Source: Corallococcus sicarius (GTDB lineage: Bacteria; Myxococcota; Myxococcia; Myxococcales; Myxococcaceae). From it: a stretch of DNA of 55,008 nt. Under the pieces are notes generated by a model that saw nothing but the letters and a program-made list of their open reading frames with translations, was not told the origin of the DNA and searched no databases. Positions 23,352-55,008 of the stretch are shown piece by piece. Position 1 is the first letter of the stretch; each line of letters opens with the position of its first letter. The stretch spans positions 1-55,008 of the forward strand of contig NZ_RAWG01000019.1 of the NCBI RefSeq assembly GCF_003611735.1, given 5' to 3'. A program made the translations under genes and the position numbers.

Positions 23352-26300
23352 GCGGCACCGGTGGACAGGAAGGGCTGGAGGGCATCGCCGTCGTCGGCAT
23401 GGCGGGCCGTTTTCCCGGCGCCGCGGACGTGGACGCGTTCTGGAAGAACCTGCGCGACGGCGTGGAGTCCATCCGCTTCTATTCGGAGGCGGAGCTGCTC
23501 GACGCGGGCGTGTCCCCGGAGCTGCTGGCGGACCCCGCCTACGTGCGGGCCAATGCGGCCCTGGAGGGCGTGGAGCTGTTCGACGCCGGGTTCTTCGGGA
23601 TGAACCCCGGCGTGGCGCAGATCACCGACCCGCAGCAGCGCGTGTTCCTGGAGGTGGCGTGGCACGCCCTGGAGCACGCGGGCTACGACGCGGAGCGGTT
23701 CTCCGGTGACATCGGCGTCTTCGGCGGGCTCAGCATCAACACGTACCTGCTGGAGAACCTGGCCGGCAACCGGCAGCTCATCGAATCCCACGGCCTGCTC
23801 CAGGCGGCCATCGCCAACCGGGGCGACCACCTGGCCACGCTGACGGCCTACAAGCTCAACCTGCGCGGCCCCGCCTTCACCGTGCAGAGCACCTGTTCCA
23901 CCGCCCTGTCCGCGGTGCACCTGGCGTGTCAGGCGCTGCTCTCGTACCAGACGGACATGGCCCTCGCGGGCGGCGTCGCGGTGCGCGTGCCGCAGACCAT
24001 GGGCTACCTGTTCCAGGAGGGCGGCGTGGCCTCTCCGGACGGACACTGCCGCCCCTTCGATGCCCAGGCGAAGGGCACCGTCTTCGGCAGCGGCGCCGGC
24101 GCCGTCGTCCTCAAGCGCCTGGAGGACGCCATCGCCGCGGGCGACACCATCCACGCCGTCATCCGGGGCTCGGCGGCCAACAACGACGGCGCGTCGAAGA
24201 TCGGCTACACGGCGCCCTCTCCCGAAGGCCAGCGCCGCGCCATCAGCATGGCCCTGGCGGTGGCGGGCGTGTCCCCGGAGACCGTGGGGTACGTGGAGTG
24301 TCACGGCACCGGCACCGTGCTGGGGGACCCGATAGAGGTGGAGGCCCTCACCCAGGCCTTCGGGGCGAAGACGCAGCGGCGGCAGTTCTGCGCGCTCGGG
24401 TCGGTGAAGAGCAACATCGGCCACCTGGACACGGCGGCGGGCATCGCGGGGCTCATCAAGACGGTGCTCTGCCTGAAGCACCAGCAGCTGCCGGCCACCC
24501 TGCACTTCGAGTCGCCCAACCCGGCCATCGACCTGCAGAAGAGCCCCTTCTACGTCAACGCGCGCCTGAGCGACTGGGCCCGGCCGGCCACGCATCCCCG
24601 GCGCGCGGGCGTGAGCTCGTTCGGCATCGGTGGCACCAACGTGCACCTGGTGCTGGAGGAGGCGCCGCCCGTGCAGGCCGCGCGTGCGTCCGACGGCTGG
24701 CACACGCTGGTGCTGTCGGCGCGCACCGCGAGCGCGCTGGAGGCCCGGACGGACGAACTGCGGCGGCACCTGGCGGCGCACCCGGAACTGGACCTGGCGG
24801 ACGTGGCCTTCACGCTCCAGCAGGGGCGCAGGCCCTTCGAGGTGCGGCGCGCCCTCAACTGCCGCTCGGTGGCGGACGCGGTGGAGACGCTGGAGCGCCT
24901 GCCCCCGGAGCGCACGTGGACGGGCAAGGTGGAGGGCCATGCCCGCTCCGTCGCGTTCCTCTTTCCCGGCGTGGGCAGTCAGCACCCGGGCATGGCGCGC
25001 GAGCTGGCCGAAGCGCTGCCCGTCTTCCGCGAGCACCTGGACACGTGCCTCAAGGCGCTGGACGCGGCGCTGGGCATGGACCTGCGTCCCCTGCTCTTCC
25101 CCCGTCCCGGCGCCGAAGCCGCGGCCGCGGAGGCCCTGTCCCATACGCACGTGGCCGAGCCCGCGCTCTTCGCCGTGGAGTACGCGCTGGCGGCGACGTG
25201 GAAGGCCTGGGGCGTCCAGCCTCGCGCGGTGCTGGGCGAGGGCATTGGCGAGTACACCGCCGCGTGCGTCGCGGGCGTGGTGTCCTTCGCGGACGCCGTC
25301 ACCCTGGTGGCGCTGCGCAGCCGGTTGGTGAAGCGCCTGCCCGAGGGCGCCATGACGCTGGTCATGCTCCCCGAGCAGGAGCTTGCGGCGCTGCTGCCCC
25401 CGCATGGCCTGTCGCTGGCCTGGGTGGGGCGGCCGTCGGTGGGCACGGTGTCCGGCCCGAAGGCGGGCATCGAAGCGCTGGAGGCGGGGCTGCGGCAGCG
25501 GGGCGTCGCCTTCCGGCGCTTGCTGGGAGACCGCGCGCTCCAGTCACCCGATGTGGATGGCATCAGCGCGGAGCTGACCACCGCCCTGCGCCGCTTCTCC
25601 TTCCAGGCCCCCACCGTCCCCTTCTTCTCCGGCGTCCACGCCGGCTGGGTCACGGGGACGGAGGTGGCGGAGGCGTCGTGGTGGGCGTCGCAGCTGCGGC
25701 GCACGCTGCGGCTGTCGCCGGGAATCGAAGCGCTGTTCCAGGAGCCGGACCGGCTGCTGCTGGAGGTGGGCCCGGGGCGGACCTGGCTCAACATCGCCCG
25801 GCTGCACCCCGCGAAGTCGCCCCGGCAGACGGTGGTGGGCTCGCTCGCGCAGGACGTGAAGGAGGCCTCGGAGCCCCGGGCGATGCTGGCCGCGCTCGCG
25901 CGCCTGTGGATGTCCGGCGCGCCGGTGGACTGGGAGGGCGTGCACGCCGGAGCGTCGCGACGTCGCGTCCCGCTGCCGCAGTACCCCTTCGAGCGGCAGC
26001 GGCTCTGGTTGGATCCGACGCCGCGCACCCCCACGCGCGCCGTGACGGAGGAGCCGCTGCCTCCGCGCCGGGTGGATCCCGCCGACTGGTTCTTCGTCCC
26101 CTCGTGGAAGCGGACCGCGCCGCCGATGCCGGCCTCGCGCGAGCCCGAGCGCGTGCTGCTCTTCGTGGACGCCTTTGGCCTGGGAGAGCTGCTGGCCTCG
26201 CGCCTGGAGCAGCGGGGCCACACCGTGCTGCGCGTGGAGCGGGGCACTTCCGGAGCCTCGGGAGCCTCCGTGCCGGCCGCGGGCCGCTACACGCTGGATC

Positions 26301-29044
26301 CCCGCTCGCCCGGTGACTACCGGCGACTGTTGCAGGAGCTGAAGGATCAGGGCCGCTCGCCCGCGCGCATCGTGCACCTGTGGAGCGTGGATCCGCAGCG
26401 CTCCGCGGGCTCGCGCCTGGACGTGCTGCCCCGCGTGGAGGAGGCAGGCTTCCGCAGCCTGATGTACCTGGCCCAGGCGGTGGGCGCCGTGTATGCCACC
26501 ACGCCCGTGGAGCTGCAGGTGCTCGCAAGCCAGCTCTTCTCCGTGTCGGGTGAGGAGACGCTCTGTCCGGAGAAGGCCACCCTGCTGGGGCCGTGTCTCG
26601 TCATCGGGCAGGAGTACCCGAACGTTCGGTGCCGGCTCATCGACGTGCCCCTGCCCACCCCCGGCAGCACCGGGGAGGCGGGGCTCGTCGGGCACCTGCT
26701 CGCGGAGGTGGAATCGCACGCTTCGGACGCCGTCACCGCGTGGCGTGGGCGGCACCGCTGGGTGCGCACGCACGAATCCGTGCGCCTGGAGGCCCCGCAA
26801 GGCCGCGTGCCCCGGCTGCGTCCGGGGGGCGTGTACCTGATCACCGGCGGCCTGGGCGGCATCGGCCTGGTGCTCGCGCAGGACGTGGCGAAGATGGCGG
26901 GGGGCGCCCGGCTGGTGCTGCTGGGACGTCAGCCGCTGCCGGAGCGCGCGACCTGGAGTGCACTGATGGAGTCGCAGCCCCAGTCACCCCACGCGAGCAT
27001 CATCCGCGCCATCCGCGACCTGGAGCGCGGCGGCACCGAGGTGATGACCGTCGCCGCGGACGTGACGGACCGGGCGCGCATGGCCGAGGTCCTGGCCGAC
27101 GTGCGCGCGCGCTTCGGCGCCGTGCACGGCCTCATCCACGCGGCGGGCGTGCCGGCGGGCGGCGCGCTCCAGCTCAAGACGGATGAGATCGCGCAGCGCG
27201 TGTTCGCCCCCAAGGTGCGGGGCACGCTCGTGCTGGACGCGCTCCTGGAGGGCCAGCCGCTCGACTTCGTCATCCACTGCGCGTCCCGCACCTCCGTGCT
27301 GGGCGGCTTCGGGCAGGCGGACTACGTCGCGGCCAACGCCTTCCTGGACGCCTGGGCACACCACAAGTCCCTCACGTCCTCCACCTTCACCGTCGCCGTG
27401 GACTGGTGTTCGTGGCGCGACGTCGGGATGCTCGCCAACGCCGCGGGCGCGAAGGCCGCGTTGCCGATCCGGACCCCCGCGGCGGCCCTCAGCGGCGAGC
27501 CGGTGGAGCTGGGACACCCCCTGCTTTCACGGCGGATGCCCTCCGCCCCCGGCACGGAGGTGTACGAGACGGTGCTCCGCGTCGACACGCACTGGGTGCT
27601 CGACGACCACCGCATCCTGGGCAACCCGGTCATCGCGGGTACGACGTACCTGGAGATGGTGCGCGCCGCGTTCGCGCAGCGCACGGAGCGCCAGGACCTG
27701 GAGATCTCCGACGTCTACTTCCTCACCCCGCTGTCGGTGCGCGTGGGCGACCAGCGCGTGGCGCGGCTGGAGCTGACGGACGAGGGCGCGGACGGCTTCA
27801 GCTTCCACGTCAGCAGCCGGAGCGCGGAGGGCGCGGACCTCATCCGTCACGTCATGGGACGGGCGCGGCCGCTGGCCTCCACCCCCGCGCCCCAGCACGA
27901 CCTGGCGGCGCTCACGGCGGGCTGCCCCACGGTGAAGGTCTTCACCGATGACGACTCGCACGACGAGGACCACGGCCCCCGGTGGCAGTGCGTGCGGCAG
28001 GTGCGCTGGGGCGATCAGCAGGTGCTGGCCACCCTGGAGCTGCCGGCCGAGTTCGCCTCCGACCTGGACGTGATGAAGCTGCACCCGTCGCTGCTGGACA
28101 AGTCCATCGGCACCGGGCGCGACTTCATCCTGGGCGCGGTGCCGTACATGCCGTACTCGTACCAGCGCCTCGTCTTCCGGCACCCCTTCACGCGCCGCAT
28201 CCACGTGCACACGCGCTCGCACGGCGAGGGCTCCAACCGCAGCGAGACCCCGGCGTTCGACCTGCGGATCATGGACGACACCGGCCGTGAGCTGGTGGAG
28301 ATCACCCGCTTCGCGCTCAAGCGCGTCAACGACGTGGGCGCCATGTACAAGAACCTGGCGAGCCGCGACGCCGCGCCCGCCGCTGCGGTCGTGAGGGCAC
28401 AGGCCGCCGCGCCCGCCTCCGCCCCCGCGGAGAACGTCTTCCAGCAGATCCTCCGCCAGGAGGCCATCTCCCCGGAGGAGGGCGTGGACCTGCTGCGGCG
28501 CGTGCTCGCGAGCGCGGAGCTGCCGCAGGTGGTGGTGTCCACCCGCGACCTCAACGCCCTCCTGGCGCGCGGCCTCATCCACACGTCGCCCTCCAAGGCC
28601 GCCGAGCAGGAGGTCGAGGCGGAGGCCAGCACCGACGCCTCCTCCCAGGCCATCCGGCGTCCCCGGCCGGAGCTGCCCGTCCCCTTCCAGGCTCCCGAAA
28701 CGAAGTTGCAAGAGCAGCTGGGTGACATCCTGAAAGAGGTCCTCGCGGTGGACCGGGTGGGCCTGCGCGACAACTTCTTCGACCTGGGCGGCGACTCCGT
28801 GATGGCCATCCAGATCGTCTCCCGCATCAAGAAGCGCCTGGGGCGGGAGCTGGCGGTGGTGCAGCTCTTCGAAGCCCCCACGCTCGGTGCCCTGGCCACG
28901 TTGCTGGGCGGCGCGGCCGGGGGCCTGGAGGGCGCGGACTCCCCGCAGGCAGCGGCCGCCACGCCTCCCGGCGAGGACAGCGCGAGCCGGGGTGCGCGCC
29001 GTCGCGCCAAGGCCATTGCCCGGCGCGGTCCCGAGGGCGAGTAG
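23348..29044 (+). CDS. Type I PKS module: KS - inactive AT - KR - DH-like - ACP
   Basis: The predicted protein has 1898 residues. The KS is intact, with Cys183 (TCST), His319 (HGTGT) and His359 (NIGH). The AT fold spans about 535-830 but is dead by motif: GHSIG reads GEGIG with Gly632 in place of the serine, and HAFH reads RALQ. Malonyl units must come from another AT. The KR has GGLGGIG (1167-1173) and the catalytic pair Ser1313/Tyr1326, so it should be active. A DH-fold domain follows at about 1395-1680, with His1421 (DDHRILG) and Asp1584 (LLDKSIG); the usual Pro and Gln/His of the two motifs are replaced. The DH coming after the KR is not the usual cis-AT order. An ACP ends the chain (GGDSV, Ser1817). 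It probably adds a beta-hydroxy or enoyl C2 unit to the acyl-amino acid from the previous protein. Confidence 0.92.
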   Translation: MSGTGGQEGLEGIAVVGMAGRFPGAADVDAFWKNLRDGVESIRFYSEAELLDAGVSPELLADPAYVRANAALEGVELFDAGFFGMNPGVAQITDPQQRVFLEVAWHALEHAGYDAERFSGDIGVFGGLSINTYLLENLAGNRQLIESHGLLQAAIANRGDHLATLTAYKLNLRGPAFTVQSTCSTALSAVHLACQALLSYQTDMALAGGVAVRVPQTMGYLFQEGGVASPDGHCRPFDAQAKGTVFGSGAGAVVLKRLEDAIAAGDTIHAVIRGSAANNDGASKIGYTAPSPEGQRRAISMALAVAGVSPETVGYVECHGTGTVLGDPIEVEALTQAFGAKTQRRQFCALGSVKSNIGHLDTAAGIAGLIKTVLCLKHQQLPATLHFESPNPAIDLQKSPFYVNARLSDWARPATHPRRAGVSSFGIGGTNVHLVLEEAPPVQAARASDGWHTLVLSARTASALEARTDELRRHLAAHPELDLADVAFTLQQGRRPFEVRRALNCRSVADAVETLERLPPERTWTGKVEGHARSVAFLFPGVGSQHPGMARELAEALPVFREHLDTCLKALDAALGMDLRPLLFPRPGAEAAAAEALSHTHVAEPALFAVEYALAATWKAWGVQPRAVLGEGIGEYTAACVAGVVSFADAVTLVALRSRLVKRLPEGAMTLVMLPEQELAALLPPHGLSLAWVGRPSVGTVSGPKAGIEALEAGLRQRGVAFRRLLGDRALQSPDVDGISAELTTALRRFSFQAPTVPFFSGVHAGWVTGTEVAEASWWASQLRRTLRLSPGIEALFQEPDRLLLEVGPGRTWLNIARLHPAKSPRQTVVGSLAQDVKEASEPRAMLAALARLWMSGAPVDWEGVHAGASRRRVPLPQYPFERQRLWLDPTPRTPTRAVTEEPLPPRRVDPADWFFVPSWKRTAPPMPASREPERVLLFVDAFGLGELLASRLEQRGHTVLRVERGTSGASGASVPAAGRYTLDPRSPGDYRRLLQELKDQGRSPARIVHLWSVDPQRSAGSRLDVLPRVEEAGFRSLMYLAQAVGAVYATTPVELQVLASQLFSVSGEETLCPEKATLLGPCLVIGQEYPNVRCRLIDVPLPTPGSTGEAGLVGHLLAEVESHASDAVTAWRGRHRWVRTHESVRLEAPQGRVPRLRPGGVYLITGGLGGIGLVLAQDVAKMAGGARLVLLGRQPLPERATWSALMESQPQSPHASIIRAIRDLERGGTEVMTVAADVTDRARMAEVLADVRARFGAVHGLIHAAGVPAGGALQLKTDEIAQRVFAPKVRGTLVLDALLEGQPLDFVIHCASRTSVLGGFGQADYVAANAFLDAWAHHKSLTSSTFTVAVDWCSWRDVGMLANAAGAKAALPIRTPAAALSGEPVELGHPLLSRRMPSAPGTEVYETVLRVDTHWVLDDHRILGNPVIAGTTYLEMVRAAFAQRTERQDLEISDVYFLTPLSVRVGDQRVARLELTDEGADGFSFHVSSRSAEGADLIRHVMGRARPLASTPAPQHDLAALTAGCPTVKVFTDDDSHDEDHGPRWQCVRQVRWGDQQVLATLELPAEFASDLDVMKLHPSLLDKSIGTGRDFILGAVPYMPYSYQRLVFRHPFTRRIHVHTRSHGEGSNRSETPAFDLRIMDDTGRELVEITRFALKRVNDVGAMYKNLASRDAAPAAAVVRAQAAAPASAPAENVFQQILRQEAISPEEGVDLLRRVLASAELPQVVVSTRDLNALLARGLIHTSPSKAAEQEVEAEASTDASSQAIRRPRPELPVPFQAPETKLQEQLGDILKEVLAVDRVGLRDNFFDLGGDSVMAIQIVSRIKKRLGRELAVVQLFEAPTLGALATLLGGAAGGLEGADSPQAAAATPPGEDSASRGARRRAKAIARRGPEGE

Positions 29045-29112
29045 CCCAGGCCCCGACCCCTCTTTCTTCTTCCTCCGATTCCGACGACACGAACCCTCCC
29101 GCGGTGACATCC

Positions 29113-30192
29113 ATGAAGGTCGAAAGCCCTCTCGCCAAGAGCGTCGAGCAGCACCTGCGCTCGCGGCTCGAGCAGTCCGCCCGCCGTCCCCTCTCCCCCC
29201 AGGAGCAGGCCGTGCTGGACACCGAAGGCCCCAAGGCCTTCATCGTCAAGCAGCTCTTGTCGAAGAAGTTCCGCAAGTGGTCCGTGGACGCGGACACGCA
29301 GCAGAACATCACGCGCACGGTGGACGCCGCGCTGAAGGAGCAGAAGCCCCTGGAGCTCGTGCACCCCATGGGCGGCTATAAAATCTGGCGGCTGCCGTCC
29401 TCGCCCGAGGTGGACTGGGCGGAGTTCTTCGGCATCTCCCACATCCTCCAGTACCTCAGTGGCATCGCCGCGGGGTACGCGCCCGGCGTGCACATGCAGT
29501 TCTTCATGTACACGTTCCTTCCCCAGCGCCACGACAACATCAGCGCGGAGGACATCGAGCGCTACGTCAGCTCCTTCCAGGCGCTGCTGGACGCGTTCAG
29601 CGAACACCTGCCGTCCAACGTGAAGCTCTCCATCGTCCGCGACGCGGCCTTCTACAGCCGTGAGGAGTACTTCGGGCTGCTGGACGAGCGGTACGAGATG
29701 ATGGCCATGGGGTTCAACGACTTCCCGCAGAAGCAGCGGGACACGTTCCTCACCTGGGCGCGCCAGAACATCCAGTGGAAGGGCGTGGAGGACTGGACCC
29801 TGCTGACGCACGAGCAGAAGGAGGAGAAGATCCTCCGGGGCGCCGTGTACGAAGTGGTCGGCATCTACACGGTGGAGAAGACCGCCGAGTTCATCATGGG
29901 CGGTCAGCGCATCGTCATCTTCGTGTCGCCGGGCGCCAACACCATCGGCATTGGCAGCACGAAGTCCTCGCGCGCCAAGTTCTGGATTGGCACCGGCGTG
30001 CTGGAGGACCGCGAAGGCGCCCTCTACGACGTGGTGCTCACGCCCAGCCAGTGGGAGCGCACCGCGGACCTGTCCCGCACCGTGCTGGAGGTCAGCCTGC
30101 TGCCGCTGAAGAACCTGGGCAGCATCCAGGTCGTGCACCAGCGGCTGGACTTCTCCCAGCCCGGTGAGACCTCCCCCGCCGCCACCGGCTAG
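29113..30192 (+). CDS. Protein of unknown function encoded between the two PKS proteins
   Basis: The predicted protein has 359 residues. I chose the ATG at 29113 with GGTGA upstream; a GTG at 29104 would add three residues. I do not recognise the family. It has no signal peptide, no obvious membrane segment and no P-loop or SAM motif. Conspicuous segments are GGYKIWRLP..PEVDWAEFF (about 87-107), YAPGVHMQFF (about 121-130), RDAAFYSREEYFG (about 177-189) and a glycine-rich GGQRIVIFVSPGANTIGIG (about 260-278). It looks cytoplasmic, mixed alpha/beta and enzyme-like. It is co-directional with gaps of only 68 and 59 bases either side, so it very likely belongs to the pathway. It could be a tailoring enzyme or an in-trans partner of the incomplete PKS module upstream; there is no direct evidence for either. 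Confidence 0.7.
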   Translation: MKVESPLAKSVEQHLRSRLEQSARRPLSPQEQAVLDTEGPKAFIVKQLLSKKFRKWSVDADTQQNITRTVDAALKEQKPLELVHPMGGYKIWRLPSSPEVDWAEFFGISHILQYLSGIAAGYAPGVHMQFFMYTFLPQRHDNISAEDIERYVSSFQALLDAFSEHLPSNVKLSIVRDAAFYSREEYFGLLDERYEMMAMGFNDFPQKQRDTFLTWARQNIQWKGVEDWTLLTHEQKEEKILRGAVYEVVGIYTVEKTAEFIMGGQRIVIFVSPGANTIGIGSTKSSRAKFWIGTGVLEDREGALYDVVLTPSQWERTADLSRTVLEVSLLPLKNLGSIQVVHQRLDFSQPGETSPAATG

Positions 30193-30251
30193 TCGCGCGC
30201 CCCACCGCTGCTCCCCTTCCTTCCAGCCGTCCGCAGCACGAGAGAACCGCC

Positions 30252-55008
<24,757 letters not shown>

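Overview
The window is very GC-rich and gene-dense, with long overlapping genes, a lipoprotein carrying a Cys-rich tail, and a large lipopeptide-type NRPS/PKS locus. This fits a myxobacterium of the Myxococcus/Corallococcus/Archangium kind. That is inferred from style and content; there is no rRNA or other marker gene. I saw no tRNA, rRNA, CRISPR array, insertion sequence or phage gene.

Left part (about 1-13,490, minus strand). A secreted M19-type dipeptidase-like lipoprotein (88-2121) is followed by a hairpin. Upstream of it, transcribed right to left, is a compact three-gene operon: an AAA+ ATPase (10450-12945), a 1718-residue protein (5257-10413) and an SNF2-family helicase (2213-5260). 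The last two overlap by 4 bases (ATGA). The 1718-residue protein is the main discovery. Read by eye, it follows the bacterial RNA polymerase beta subunit from its N-terminal lobe to its C-terminal clamp. It then runs straight into the beta-prime N-terminus: the zinc-ribbon cysteines, the clamp, and the region just before the catalytic barrel. The beta-prime NADFDGD metal site and the beta active-site lysine motif are both missing, so it looks like a single-chain, catalytically dead RNA polymerase homologue. Its helicase partner resembles RapA/HepA-type enzymes and carries an N-terminal phospholipase-D-like domain whose catalytic HxK has been lost. I know of no named system with this composition. 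A defence or transcription-surveillance role is inference. A small YCII-family gene (13128-13487) lies beyond the operon.

Right part (13,647 to the window edge, plus strand). This is one co-directional lipopeptide/polyketide assembly line. FAAL-ACP-C (13647-17141) activates and loads a fatty acid. Two tandem SyrP/TauD-like oxygenases (17138-18190, 18215-19261) follow. Next is an NRPS module (19323-23351) with a dead C-like domain, a Glu-type A domain with an embedded FkbM-type methyltransferase, and a PCP. A PKS module (23348-29044) has a dead AT plus KR, DH-like and ACP domains. A protein of unknown function (29113-30192) comes next. Last is a giant megasynthase (30252 to beyond 55008) with KS-AT-ACP and seven C-A(-PCP) modules. 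It is still open at the window edge, with at least 8,252 codons.

By-eye A-domain codes suggest acyl-Glu-(ketide)-(ketide)-X-Cys-Val-Ala-Glx-Ala-Gln and onward. The only intact acyltransferase in view (in the megasynthase) may have to serve the dead-AT module as well. The catalytic C domain at the end of the FAAL protein probably makes the first peptide bond, because the downstream module's own C-like domain lacks HHxxxDG. That dead domain may instead recruit the neighbouring oxygenases.
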